64,000 nucleotides of DNA from Lepus europaeus (lineage: Eukaryota > Chordata > Mammalia > Lagomorpha > Leporidae), in NCBI RefSeq assembly GCF_033115175.1, contig NC_084827.1, forward strand, positions 177,259,401 to 177,323,400. Reading direction: 5' to 3'. A program made the position numbers and the translations under genes. Shown in pieces: positions 1 through 12,600 of this stretch (position 1 is its first letter; each line of letters opens with the position of its first letter). The notes under the pieces are model-generated. The model was not told the origin of the DNA. It saw nothing but the letters and a program-made list of their open reading frames with translations, and made no database searches.

Positions 1-211
1 AGCTGCGCTGATCAGGAGCCAGGAGCCTCCTCTGGGTCTCCCACATGGGTGCAGGGGCCTAAGGACTTGGGTCATCCTCCACTGCTTCTCCAGGCCACAG
101 CAGAGAGCTGGATGGGAAGTAGAGCAACTGGGACACAAACTGGCACCCATATGGGATGCTGGCACTGCAGGCAGTGGCTTTGCCCACTATGCCACAGCGC
201 TGGCCCCCCTG
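1..211 (-). repeat. CSINE, truncated by window start
   Basis: Reads into the window at the middle of an antisense C repeat and ends at the GGCGCTG-type head (complement at 200-211). Confidence 0.85.
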
Positions 212-255
212 CTGCACTTCATTGTATGAATATGTTCACTGTTGAATGCTCCAGT

Positions 256-563
256 GGAGGGGTCAGTGCTGTGGCATAGGAGACTAAGTCTCCGCCTGTG
301 GTCCCAGCATCCTATATGCTCATTCATTGGTTCAAGTCCTGGCTGCTCCTCTTCTGATCCAGCTCTCTGCTAGGCCTGGGAAAGCACTGGAAGATGGCCC
401 AAGTGCTTGGGCTCCTGCAGCTGCATGGGAGACTTGGAAGAAGCACCTGGCTCCTGGCACCGAATCAGCTCAACACCAACCATTGTGTCCAGCGGATTGG
501 AAGACCTTTCTCTCTGTCTCCCTCTCTCTGTAACTCTACCTCTCAAAGGAATAAAATCTTAAA
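256..563 (+). repeat. CSINE, sense
   Basis: Head GTCAGTGCTGTGGCATAGG, body CTTGGGCTCCTGCAG, tail TAACTCTACCTCTCAAAGGA with AATAAAATC. Confidence 0.85.
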
Positions 564-797
564 ACAAAAGCAAAAAGCAGTGGAATATGAAATACATGAG
601 AGCAGTGCTTTGTGTGTATGTGCATGTTTCATTTAAATTTCTTTGAGGATAACGGTAGCTTTGCATGGGTTTGTGAGATATAATAGAGAGTCCATGTACC
701 TTTTACCCAGTTTTCCCCATGGCAGTCTCTTGCCTGCCTATTGTACAGTTATCACAGCCAGGGTGTCGACAATGAGGCAGTCAAGATTCAGAACTTT

Positions 798-1124
798 TTT
801 TTAAAGATTTAATTATTTATTTATTTGAAAGGCAGAGTTACAGAGACAGAGGCACATAGAGAGAGAACTCGTGGGTTTACTCCCCAAATGGCTGCAATGG
901 CTAGAGCTGTGCCAATCCGAAGCCAGGAACCAGGCGTCTCCTCCTGGTTTCCCATGTGGGTACAGGGGCCCAACGACTTGGGCCAGGGCCATCCTCTACT
1001 GCTTTCCCAGGCCATAGCAGAGAGATGGATGGGAAGAAGAGCAGCTGGGACTCGAACTGGCACCCACATGGGATGCCGGCACAGTAGACGGAGGATTAAC
1101 CTTCTGCACCACGGCACCGGCCCC
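798..1124 (-). repeat. CSINE, antisense
   Basis: Starts with the TTTAAAGATTTAATTATTTA tail complement and ends at CACCGGCCCC; full length. Confidence 0.9.
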
Positions 1125-1211
1125 AGAATGTTACATCTTTAAAGGGAATCATAGACATGCACCCTTTTGGGATTGGCTTTGTTCATCCAGTGGAATGATC
1201 TGGAGACCCAT

Positions 1212-1509
1212 CCAAGCAGAGTTGCAGAGAGACAGAGAGAGAGAGAGAGAGATAGATAGAAAGAATCAGAGCTCTTTTATGCTGGTTCACTCCCCAAATG
1301 GCCTCAATGGCTGTGATGGGCCAGGCCAAAGCCAGGACCGAGGAACTTCATCTGGATCTCCCATGTTGGTGTTAGGAGTTCAAGCACTTGGGCCATCTTC
1401 CATTGCTTTCTCGGGTACATAGTAGGAAGCAGATCTGCAGTAACTGGGACTCAAGCCAGAGTTGTGATAATAGGATGCAGTGTAACCTGCTGTGCCACAA
1501 CACTGGTCA
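1212..1509 (-). repeat. CSINE, antisense, diverged
   Basis: Begins at a (GA)n tract and ends TGCCACAACACTGGTC. Older copy with many substitutions. Confidence 0.75.
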
Positions 1510-1608
1510 CTGTTTTCAGTTTTTTGGTTCTCTTGCATTTTCCTATAATTTTTGGAATAATCTTGCCCATATAAAGATCTTGCTGAATTTTGATATAAAT
1601 TGTTAAAC

Positions 1609-1903
1609 TTTTTTTTTTTTTTTTTAAATTTGGAAGGCAAATCTATTAGAGTGAGGGAGAGACAAATCTTCTGTCATCTGGTTCACTCCCCAAATGGCTG
1701 CAGTGGAAGCCAGGAGCTTGGAACTTTATCTTGGTCTCCCACTTGGGTGGCAGGGACCTAGCATTTGCGGCATCCTCTGCTGCCTTCCCAGGTGCACCAG
1801 CAGGGAGCTGAATCAGAAGCGGAGAAACCAGGACTTGAACCGGCACTTACATGACATGTTGGCATTGCAGGTGGCAGCTTAATCCGCCATCCCACAACCC
1901 TCA
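1609..1903 (-). repeat. CSINE, antisense, diverged
   Basis: Begins with a T run at 1609 and carries CACTCCCCAAATGGCTGCAG; the 3' half (head) is degraded. Confidence 0.7.
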
Positions 1904-2127
1904 CAGCTGTGTTTTTAACTTCAGTGCCTGTGTGTCTGTTGCGGGTACACAGAAATAGAATTCAGTTTGGGGCATTTATCTTTCATTCTGTTTACCTCTC
2001 TGAGCTCGTTTATTAGTTCAAGGAGATATTTTGGTTTTCTGTCTCTGTGGTAGATTTTTGAGATTCTGTGTATACAATCATTTCACTTTTAAAAAATGAT
2101 TTTATGCATATCAGCGTACATACTTTC

Positions 2128-2800
2128 CTAAAAAATATTTATTTTTTTGAAAAACAGATTGACCGCTGGCGCCGCGGCTCACTAGGCTAATCCTCCGCCT
2201 TGCGGCGCCGGCACACCGGGTTCTAGTCCCGGTCGGGGCACCGATCCTGTCCCGGTTGCCCCTCTTCCAGGCCAGCTCTCTGCTGTGGCCAGGGAGTGCA
2301 GTGGAGGATGGCCCAAGTCCTTGGGCCCTGCACCCGCAGGGGAGACCAGGAGAAGCACCTGGCTCCTGCCATCGGATCAGCACGGTGCGCCGGCCGCAGT
2401 GCGCTACCGCGGCGGCCATTGGAGGGTGAACCAACGGCAAAAGGAAGACCTTTCTCTCTGTCTCTCTCTCACTGTCCACTCTGCCTGTCAAAAAAAAAAA
2501 GAAAAAAAAAAAAAAAGAAAAACAGATTGACCAAGAGAGAAGGAGAGATAGAAGAGAGAAAACATTTCCATTTGCTGTTTTACTTCCCAAATGGTTGCTA
2601 CAGCCAGGTCTGAGACAGGCTGAAACCAGGAGCCAGGAACTCCATCCTGGTCTCCCGCATGGGTAGCAGGGGCCCAAGTACTTTGGCCATCTGCTGTCTT
2701 CCCAGGTGCGTTAGCAGGGAGCTGGAGTGAAAGCTGAACAGCAAGGACTTGAACCCGTGCTCTGATACACAATGTCAATGACCGCACCAGAACGCCAGCC
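2128..2800 (-). repeat. Older CSINE, antisense, split by a younger CSINE
   Basis: Pieces 2128-2164 and 2533-2800 form one antisense copy, separated by the sense insertion at 2165-2516. Confidence 0.75.
2165..2516 (+). repeat. Young CSINE, sense, with 16-bp target-site duplication
   Basis: Head GCTGGCGCCGCGGCTCACTA, A-rich tail at 2489-2516. GAAAAACAGATTGACC is repeated at 2149-2164 and 2517-2532. Confidence 0.93.
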
Positions 2801-2878
2801 TGTCATTTCACTCTCAAATGGGACAGTTTGCTTTGCTTCCAATGTATATGCCTTTTATTTTCTTTTGATACCTAAAAA

Positions 2879-3245
2879 TTTTTTTTAGATTTATTTAGTT
2901 AGTTTTGAAAGTATCCTAGAAGGAGAGGCAAACAGAGAAAAGAGTAAGAGCGAGAGCGAGAGAGAGAGAGAGAGAGAAAGAAATCTTCCTTTCACTGATT
3001 CATTCCCTAAGTGGCTGCAACAGCTAGGTCTAGGCCAGGCAAAAGCCAGGAGCCCAGAATTCCATCCTGGTCTCCCACATCAGGAGGTAGGAGACCAAGT
3101 ACTCGCCATCTTAGGCTACTCTCCTAGGTGCGATAACAGGAAGGTGGATTGGAAGCAGAGCAGCTGGGACTAAAACTAGCACTCTGATACGGGATGCTGG
3201 CATCATAAGCAACAGGTGAACCTTCTGTACCACAACACCAGCCCC
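2879..3245 (-). repeat. CSINE, antisense, diverged, with (GA)n
   Basis: TTTTTTAGATTTATTTAGTT start, GA tract at 2946-2978, head complement CACCAGCCCCT at the end. Confidence 0.8.
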
Positions 3246-3342
3246 TCTAATGTGAACTTTTAATATAAATTTCTCTCTTAGCACTTCTTTGGTGCTAGTA
3301 ATTTAAAATAGTCATTCAGTTCTGTGTATTTTCTTTTTTTCC

Positions 3343-3665
3343 CAAGATTTATTTATTTGAAAGACAGAGTTACAAAGAGGCAGAGGCAGAGAGAGAGGGG
3401 GAAAGAGAGGTCTTCTATCCACTGGTTCATCCCCCAAATGGCCGCAAAGGCCAGAGCCGGGCCAATCCAAAGCCAGGAGCCAGGAGCTTCTTCCAGGTCT
3501 CCCAGATGGGTCCAGGGGCCCAAGGACTTGGGCCATCTTCTACTGCTTTCCCAGGTTATAGCAGAGAGCTGGATCAGAAGTTTAACAGGGACTTGAACTG
3601 GCATCCATATGGGATGCTGGCACTGCAGGCAGTGGTCTTATCTGCTATGCCACAGTGCCAGCCCC
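3343..3665 (-). repeat. CSINE, antisense
   Basis: CCAAGATTTATTTATTTGAA start and CACAGTGCCAGCCCC end; full length. Confidence 0.9.
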
Positions 3666-4261
3666 TGTCATTTTCTTGATTTTTTTTAACCCATGGATTA
3701 TTTTGAAGTGTGTGTTTTAGTTTGCCAACCATTTGAGATTTTCCTTCCTTTTAATGATTTCTGGCTTGATTCTGTTGTGGACAAAGAAAATACTATGTGT
3801 GATTTCAGTTTTTAAAAAATTGTTGAAGTTTGTTATATGTCACAGAATATGATCCATTATTGTTACACGTTCTGTGGGTACTTGAAGAATGTTTATTTTC
3901 CTGTCTTTGGAGCATTCTGTAATTGTGTGTTTGCTTCTGTTGGTTGATGGAATTGTTGAGTTCTATAACATTGCTGCTTTTCTGTCTAGGTTTGTCAGTT
4001 GTTGAGAGAGGAACATTGTCTTCAGCTTGTGGATTTATCTACTGTTTTCAGTTCTATCAGATTCTGCTTCATATATTTTGCAGCTTTTTGTTTGGAACAT
4101 ATGTGTTTATGATTGCTATGACTTCTTGGTTGTCTATCCTGGTTTATTATATAATGCCTCTGGTAATTTTTGTGTTCTAATGTAGCCAGATTTTCATTAG
4201 TGCTTAATTTTGTTCCTTTTACTTTCAGTCTGCCTACTTGGTTATATTTGGAGTGACTTTT

Positions 4262-4592
4262 TTTTCTTTCTTTTTTTTTTTTTTTACGGATAGAGTTAGA
4301 TACAGAGAGAGAGACAGAGACAGAGAGAAGAGAGAAAAGTCTTCCTTTCGTTGGTTCACTCCCCAAATGGCCGCTATGGCCAGCGCTGCACTGATCTGAA
4401 GCCAGGAGCCAGGTGCTTCCTTCTGATCTCCCATGCGGGTGCAGGGGCCCAAGCACTTGGGCCATCCTCCACTGCCTTCCCAGGCCACAGCAGAGAGCTG
4501 GACTGGAAGAGGAGCAACTGGCACTAGAACCCGGTGCCCATATAGGATGCTGGTGCTGCAGGATTAACCAAGTGAGCCACGGCGCTGGCCCC
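4262..4592 (-). repeat. CSINE, antisense, first of a tandem pair
   Basis: T-run start at 4268, head complement GGCGCTGGCCCCC at 4580-4592. GTGACTTTT flanks it on both sides. Confidence 0.9.
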
Positions 4593-4599
4593 CGTGACT

Positions 4600-4935
4600 T
4601 TTTTTTTTTTTTTAGATCTGTTTATCTATTTTGAGAGGCAGAGTTACAGAGAGAGGGAGAGACAGAGAGAGAGGAATCTTCCATCCGCTGGTTCACTCTC
4701 CAAATGGTTGCAATAGCTGGAACTGAGATGATCTGAATCCAGGAGCCAGGAGCTTCTTCCGGGTCTCCTACGTGGATGCAGGGGCCCAAGGACTTGGGCC
4801 ATCTTCTACTGCTTTCCCACGTGCATTAGCAGGAAGCTGGATCTGAAGTGGAGCAGCCAGGTTTCGAACCAGTGCCCATATGGGATGCCGGAGCTACAGG
4901 CAGAGGCTTAGCCTGCTGATCCACAGCGCCAGCCC
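4600..4935 (-). repeat. CSINE, antisense, second of a tandem pair
   Basis: T run, then AGATCTGTTTATCTATTTTG, ending CACAGCGCCAGCCCC; followed by AGAGTGACTTT, a further copy of the target site. Confidence 0.9.
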
Positions 4936-5635
4936 CTAGAGTGACTTTCTAATAGACCACACATACAGAAACCCCTCAAACTTTCATTGTGATTAAATTC
5001 CAATAAGTTTGTCATTGGTGAAAATACTATAAACTAAAATGCATTTAATACACTCCACCCTCTGCCCTTCATCATTTGGTAGCACAGGTGGCTTCCCCTC
5101 ATGGTTGTGTGGCTGCTGCTGCCCCAGACCACAGCAGAATTTGTGTGGTGTCACCTATTAGTAATTTGGGAAAAAAATCCAAACTTTGAAGTACTGTGTC
5201 TACTGAATGTTAGCACTTTCGCACCATTTTCACGTTGAACTATCCTGTAGTAAGATCATGTTTCTGGCTGCCAGCTGCTGCTTCTCCAGAGCTGGGATAG
5301 ATGAGGGGAAAAGAATACGCAGAGAACTCAGCATTGTGTCAGTCTTCAGGCCTGGAGGCATCTGGTCAACTGTCTCCACCTTTTGGAATGTTCTTTTGTT
5401 TGTTTTATATTTATTGCCCAGGGTTTCCAAGTCTACTTAGGAGTTAGGAAAAAGTATATCTCCATCTTCCTGAGTAGAAGTCTCCAAGGCTTTGTTTTGT
5501 TCATTGCTATATCTCTGCTACCTAGATCATATAGTCAGTGTTTGGTAAGTATTTGATGAATGAACTAGCTGATGTTTTATTGAATAGAGTACATTTCTTT
5601 GTTAAATTTACACATAAAATACTTGATTTTCAAAC

Positions 5636-5937
5636 ATTTTATTTATTTTTACTTATTGAAAAGTCAGAAAGACAGGCCTACCTTCCATTTACGAGTTCGT
5701 TTCTGAATGCCCACAAACACCAGACTCAGCCAGATTGAGGCCAGGAGCCTGGGACTCTGTCTGAGTCTCCTGTATGAGTGCAGGAACTCAAACATTAGAG
5801 CAGTCATGTGCTGCCGCCCAGGGTGTGCATGTTAGCGGGAGCTGGATTGGAGAGGGAGCAGTCAGGACTTAAGCCTGCGATCCAGTGTGGGATGTGGGCA
5901 TCTCAAACAGTGTCCTAACTGCTGCACCAAATGCCAG
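5636..5937 (-). repeat. CSINE, antisense, old
   Basis: TTTATTTATTTTTACTTATT start and a degraded head near GCACCAAATGCCAG. Confidence 0.65.
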
Positions 5938-6470
5938 ATTCTTGATCATTTCTTATTGTAAAACACATAGAGAACATTAGCTTTTCTCACCTTTACCAAG
6001 GCCAGATATAGTCTTAGCTGGCTGACTTGTAATTTGCTTTGGTTTAACTGATCATTATTTATATTTTGCCCCACCTTCACTAATCTCTAGCAGAAAATGA
6101 GAGTTTGAAAATGTGCTTGGTTTTATACTGTGTTCTCTATGTATGAGTGATACATGTCTACCAAATGCTTACTCTTCAGCTGTAATATACTTTCCTGACA
6201 GATTCTTGTAGTGACTGAGAGAGAGAAGGAGAGAGAATGAATTATGTTCCTTGTACTGAGTAAAACACTGCTGAGAATTTGATGTATAGAGAGCTTATTT
6301 CAAAATTGTTTCTGTTGTGTTTTATTGAAGTCTGTTTGCTGCCTTTCGAGACAGAGTAAGATACCACAAGGACTTTTGATAGATGCTCCCAGTGAGGATC
6401 AGACCAAGAAATACACATTTCCTCCGAGTTGGAAGTATTCTTACTGTCTCTTTAATTGGTGCTGTTGTAG

Positions 6471-6637
6471 GTCCCTTCAATAACCAGGAGATGGCGGAAT
6501 GGTTCCAGGCTGGCTATTTCACTATGTCTTTGCTGGTGAAGAGAGCTTGTGATGAAAGCTTCCAGCCTCTTGGTGATATCATGAAGATGTGGGGGAGGGT
6601 TCCCTTCTCTCCAGGCCCAGCTCCCCCTCCTCATATG
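6471..6637 (+). CDS. GIGYF2: GIGYF2 exon: C-terminal half of GYF domain
   Basis: The exon starts after a TTGTAG acceptor; its first two bases complete a Gly codon begun in an upstream exon outside the window. It encodes GPFNNQEMAEWFQAGYF, matching the GYF signature GP[YF]..M..W...GYF, then the SFQPLGDIMKMWG end of the domain and a proline-rich linker ending PPPHM. The donor is GTAAGT. The exon carrying the WYYKDPQGEIQ half of the domain is not in this window. Confidence 0.97.
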
Positions 6638-9600
6638 GTAAGTACCTTACAGCTCACCCAGAATCCTTATGTGTTAGAAACAGTTGCTTCTCTTGGAAAA
6701 CAGAACTCAAGTATTACATCCACTGAGGAAGGAATTATAGTTCTTCGAAAGTAATTGAGATGGTCATGGGAAGTCCGAGTTACAACTGTGTTCATTCTCT
6801 TACACAAACACATACGTGCTCGTGTGCACACACGCATGTGTGTACTCTGGAGACACAGAATGCTCCCATAGCTTTCTAGCAGGTAAAGAATTAGGACCAA
6901 CATCCTGTCCTGAGCGACCACCAGGTCCTGAATGTATTGGCTCCTTACCTTCCGAAGCTCCTTTAGGAGCCTTTGTCTTTATCTGCTGTGCTTCAGCATG
7001 GTCGGCCTTTCCAAGTTCTTTGCTGCCTCTAGCTAAAATGTACACTCTTCTCCCTTCCCCTCATTGAACTCTTTCTTTGACTTGTAAAGTTCCCAAATTC
7101 AAGGCTTTCCTTCAAATAGTGCTTCAGAATTTTTTGAAGACTTAAACTTAACTGCTGATATTTTAATAGAGAAATGGTACCGTAATGCTGCTGACCTCCA
7201 CAGGATGCTGGCGCTGGAGTACCTCTTGCAGCAGCTCCTGGCCCTCTCAGTGGGCTTCCCTTGGAAGTCTGTGCGGCTGTCCCTCTGTCTTCCTTCTGCA
7301 GGTTAGAGTGGCTGGTGGCTGGCCATAGTTCAGAGTAACCGTAGTGCAGGAGCTGCAGTGTGAGAACTAGATTCCTGTGGTAACATCCTTCATTGGGCTG
7401 TTCGTCGGCTGTCTGCCGAGCCTGGGAGGCCTTGCCTAGGTTCTTAGGAGATGCAAATGAGTAAGACAGAGTTCTTACAGGTGAGGACACAGCCATCAGC
7501 CTTTCTTGACCGTGACTCACAGCAGAAACAAAAATGAGTTTTGCATTGCTATGTACATTCCTGTGTGTATCTGTATGTGCGTTACAAATAAATTTCACAT
7601 TTTGTACCATGTACTTGTTTTGAACATATTAATTGATTTCATAGTGTACTGATGGGTTGAGACCTACAGTTTGGAGAGCAGTGGTCTAGAGTGGAAGGTT
7701 TCATTCACTTATTTATTCGAATGGCAGAGAGACAGAGGCAGAGATTTTCCATCTGTTGGTTCAGTCCTCAGATGCCTAAAGACCTGGGGCAAAGGCAGGC
7801 CCAAAGCCAGGAGCCCAGACTCACTCCTGGTCTCTCACATTTGTGTCAGGACCCAAGGACTCGAACCATCACTGGCTACCTCTCAGGAATCCGAAGCTGG
7901 AATCTCAAGTGGCATCTTAATGGCCGTGCCAAGGGGGAATTATTTCTGACATTCTCCAATTTGTTTTAATTTAAAAAAAAACTTTTTATTTTCTAGAAAT
8001 TTCACTTACGTTCCACGTTTGAGTCTTGTTTCCCTTCTCTGTAATTGAGATGGGTTTTTGTCGTGGCATGTATGAGAGCTGAGAGCTCACTGCGTGGATC
8101 CTAGCACGCGCGGGTTCCCAGCTTCCAGTTGGGCTGCACTCAGTCATCCCCTGGAAGAGAAGCTGTGGGAAGGGCTGCACCTTCACCATGAGCACTCCCT
8201 GGAATTGAAGTTTGCATATAGAAATTTTAGATTAACCTGGGGTGGCTTCATGTGCTGTAATTTTTGATGATTTACTCCTTTTTGTATGATCCTGTTTCCC
8301 TTTTTTCTTTTTTATTTCTCCTGTTTTCTTTTTTTAAAGATTGTATTTATTTATTGGAGCGGTAGAGTTACAGTGAGAGGGAGAGACAGAGAGAAAGGTC
8401 TTCCTTCCATTGGTTCACTCTCCAAATGGCCGCAATGGCTAGAGCTGCGCCGATCTGAAGCTAGGAGCCACGAGCTTCTTGCCAGACTCCCACACGGGTG
8501 CAGAGGCCTAAAGACTTGGGCCATCTTCTACTGCTTTCCCAGGCCACAGCAAGAGCTGGATTGGAAGAGAAGCAGCTGGGACTTGAACTGGTGTCCATAT
8601 GGGATGCCGGTGCCGCCCAGAGGATTAACCTACTGCGCCTCGGCACCAGCCCCTATTTCTCTATTTTTGACATGACCTCCAGACTTAAAAATTGAATATT
8701 GAGAGACTTATTCAATATTTCATTTACAGTAGTAACTCTGGAGTACAATTCCTCATTCAGTGTTAAGAGCAGGAGTAGAGAATAGCGCTGGAATGAAGAC
8801 CCCCTTCTCAGCTTAGACTCTCAGGGTGTGTACAACACCTTGTTCCACTAGATGGCAGTGTTTAGTTTTTAACAATGTTGGATTTTTAGTTACTGATTTG
8901 GAAAAAAGGTTGGAGCGAGAGGTAAAGATCTTGGAGTGATTTTGCTTTCTGTTATACGTACCAAGTGGCTGGTAAGTTCTTTGCATTTTATTTAAGGGTA
9001 TTTGTTCCTTTCACTCTCAGGGAGAATTGGACCAGGAACGACTGACCAGGCAACAGGAACTCACAGCCTTGTACCAGATGCAGCACCTCCAGTACCAGCA
9101 GTTCTTAATACAGTAAGAGCAGGCACGCAGTGTGGTGTGCTGAGTGTCCTAAGGGGGCTGGAGATGACATCTGCTCCCAAGTCTCACCTTGTACAGCAGG
9201 GGGAGCTAAACGCTTATATTGTGCCTGCCAGTGACTTCCTACCATGCATATTCTAATCATGGCCTTTTTAAATACCAGAAGTTTGCAGAAGATGGACATA
9301 ATTAGGATTTTCAGGCACTTCAGTTACTAAAGGAAGAATCAGGAAATATTTCAAGAAGCATGTGTCTCCTAAATGGCTAGCTTTGAGTGTCAACAGGGGG
9401 AAAACATAGATGAGAGGTGGGAAAGAAGTTAAAAGTTCGTACTGCCAGGGTTGGTATGGCGTCCTGGCAGAATGACAGATGATGCGTCCCTTAGAATGTG
9501 CGGGAAGAAGTAGGATGTGGAGTGGAGCTTGGTAAGGTCTGCTCTCAGGCCAGATCCCCCGCTGCCTGGCACAAAGCAGCGTGCTGTTGGAACACAGACC

Positions 9601-12600
9601 ACACATTTGTTTACAGACCGTCTGCGGCTGCCTTTGCCTTAGAATGGCAGAATTGAGTTGTTAGAGTCTGTGTGACCCACAAAACTGAAAATATTTCCTT
9701 TCTGGCCATTTTCAGGAAAAGTTTGTCCATCTCTGATCTAGTGAAAAAAAAAATTACCTAAAAATTTCCAAGTCCAAACATAGTTTGAGAATTTTTTTGG
9801 AATAAGTTTGAGAAGTAATTGTATTGTTTGGAAAGCTAGCTTTGTATGGCAATAGCTCTTGTTTGACTCTTAGGCTTTTCTCTTGTTCCTAATAAAAGGC
9901 TTGTTAGCTTAAGGGGATTCGCTGACATTTAGAGGGCTTTTAAAATTCATTTATATATTTTTGCTGTCTTCTTTCAAAAACATGCTATCTCTGAGTATAG
10001 TTCTTTCTTTCTTTTTAAAGATTTATTTTATTTGAGAGGCAGAGAGAGAGGTCTTTCATCCACTGGTTCAATCCCCAAATGGCTGCAATGGCTGGAGCTG
10101 TGCCGATCCGAAGTCAGGAGCCTCTTCCAGGTCTCCCATACGGGTGCAGGGCCCCCAGAACTTGGGGCCATTTTCCACTGCTTTCCCAGGCCACAGCAGA
10201 GAGCTGGATTGGAAGTGGACTCAAACTGGCACCCATATGGGATGCCGGCACTGCAGGCTTTCCCACTACACCACAGCGTCCCCAATACAGTTCTTTCTAC
10301 AGCCAGTGATAGAATTGCTGTGTGACTCTTATCATGAATTGTAAAGTATATTTGATAACTGTTTCAGTGGTGTGTTTTGAGGGGATGCTGAATGAACTTT
10401 GTCTTTTAAACATCTCGATTATGTCGGCTAAGTGTGGATAGATGGATTATAGCTTTCTGTCTGTTTTCTGAAGACAACAGTACGCACAGGTTTTGGCTCA
10501 ACAGCAGAAAGCAGCCTTGTCCTCCCAGCAGCAGCAGCAGTTGGCACTTCTTCTCCAGCAGTTCCAGGCTCTGAAGATGAGGTTGGTGGTTTTCCATTAT
10601 GAACCTCATTTTGTGTGTGTGTGTGTATGTGTGTGTGACAGAGAGAGAGGGAGAATGTGAATGGGGGGAGGGAGAAGAAAGGAAAGTCAGTAAAAAGTGT
10701 GAATTCTGGTCTCAGCATACCACTACATTTCTATGTGTTCTATGTAAAAATAATATAGTATACAAAAAATTAGATGGTGATAGCATTTAACTTATCTTTC
10801 AGTCATAAAGGATAAATTTTAAATAATAACCTGGAAATGATGAGGAGAGAAACAATATAGTCTTACAGCACTTGTAGCAAGAATAAAAATGCAGCTTAGG
10901 ACTTAAATTTCATTTTTGTCTGTGATTTTTCAAAAAAGATATTGACGTGCTATACAGGGTTTTAATTTTCTGGACCTCAAAAGCTTTTAAGGTAGGCCTG
11001 ATGAGGAGATTATGCTGGAAATCTTCAATTTATGCTGTTTCACGTTATCATTCAGAGCAGTGTTTGTCTTAGCTCCTGAAAAGCTATCAGTACCTCTCAA
11101 AAACCTTACTGTCCATTTTAATTAAAGCCATTCACGTTTCTCTTCTGAGCCTTCATCTATCCTGTGAGGAAAGCAGGTTAGACGTGGTAGGGTCTCCATT
11201 TTACAGATGGGCAGGCCTGGACTCAGGCTCAAGGACCTGGTTTGGCTATCATAGCACATGGAAGCTTCAGTATTAACAGGTCATGGCTTTTATTGAAATA
11301 ATCTGGAATTTTTTAAGGTAGTAGGTATATGCATCATTTAGAAGTCAGTATCAGCTAATACCATAGAAGACTCCAAGTGTGTCATTGTGTCTGTCTTTGT
11401 TCCTTTCTTAACTGCTTTGGTAATGTCAGGCTTTAGTCCAAACATTGAAGGACTTTTCTGACTAGCTAACCTAGAAATCCTGCAAGTCTAGAAATTCCTC
11501 TTTATCTTAATTTTGCAAATGGATAAGAACAAGTTAATTTTTCTGTTTCCCTTTTGCAGAATATCTGATCAGAACATCATTCCCTCAGTAGCTAGGTCTG
11601 TGTCGGTGCCGGATACTGGCTCTATCTGGGAGCTTCAGCCAGCAGCCTCACAGCCTACAGGTAAAAACTTAAGATTGGTCTTTAGTACAACCCAGGACAA
11701 CCCAGGCATTTAGAGTATAGTAATAATTTTATAATTCAATTTTTTAAAAAATGTATTGGGTTGACTCTTGGCCTAGTGATTAAGGCCCCGCTTGGGACAC
11801 CTGCGTCCTGTACTGGAGTGCCTGATTCAAATCCTGGCTGTTGCAGTTGAGCTCCCTGACAGTGTGCACCCTGGGAGACGGGTGGTGATTGGAGTACTTG
11901 GTTCCCTGTCGTCCATGTGGGAGACTTCAGATTGCGTTCTTGGCTTCTCGCTTCAGCCTTGTCAAGCCCCTGCTATTGCAGGTACTGAACCAGCAGATGG
12001 GAGATTCCTCTCTCACTCGAGTAATATAATAAAAATGGAATATTAGTTTTTGACAATTTACTTTATATTGAATATTAATAATAAGTTACATTTTTAACGA
12101 TAGATCTCAGCAAAAGATTCAAGTTATTGTTAAATGCATTCTTAAGGAATTTGTAGAGATTATTTAATAGATGAATTTTTCAAATTTGAGTCAGGCTCTT
12201 TTCCTTAATGTTGCTCTAAATAATGCAGAAAAATCTTGTAAACTAGTTTTGATCTCTTTAGCTAAGTTACAAAAAACCAGAAAACCAAAATTAAAACATA
12301 AGTAACGGTCTCTCCTCTGACTCAGGGATTGGTGACACATTACAGCACTGCAAGTGCACAGAAGTTCTGGAAAGAGAAAGCCTGCTTGAAGTGAATCCCT
12401 TCCCTCATTCTCTAGTTCTTTTGCATCAAATTAAAAAATCGGAATTGGGATATTTTAAAAGTTTTGATAGTGGTGGAGCACCTAAAGAAGTAGTTAATTA
12501 AAAAAAAAAACTTTATTTATTTATTTGAGAGGTAGAGTTACAGACAGAGAGAAGGAGAGACAGAAAGGTCTTTCATCTGCTGGTTCACTCTGCAGATGGC

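Larger units (their letters stand above)
630..5050 (-). mobile_element. Old L1 (LINE-1) fragments, antisense, split by CSINEs
   Basis: The stretches between the CSINEs (about 630-795, 1126-1205, 1905-2125, 2800-2878, 3246-3342, 3666-4260 and 4936-5050) read as reverse-oriented, decayed L1 sequence, most clearly 3700-4250, which resembles the ORF2 region in antisense. Recognised by general resemblance; frames are broken. Whether all pieces come from one insertion is inferred. Confidence 0.6.

Noticed and set aside
2165-2240. tRNA-like head of the CSINE as a possible tRNA gene
   Set aside because: C repeats derive from a tRNA and keep promoter-like boxes, but the anticodon arm and acceptor pairing of a functional tRNA are not preserved.
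2111-2677. Repeated short frames reading WPKSLGPCTHMG-type peptides through the window
   Set aside because: All are translations of the CSINE body in one or other frame, not genes.
7029-7610. 193-codon open frame on the minus strand
   Set aside because: It lies within a GIGYF2 intron, resembles no family I know, has no domain pattern and no clear splice or promoter context. Treated as chance.
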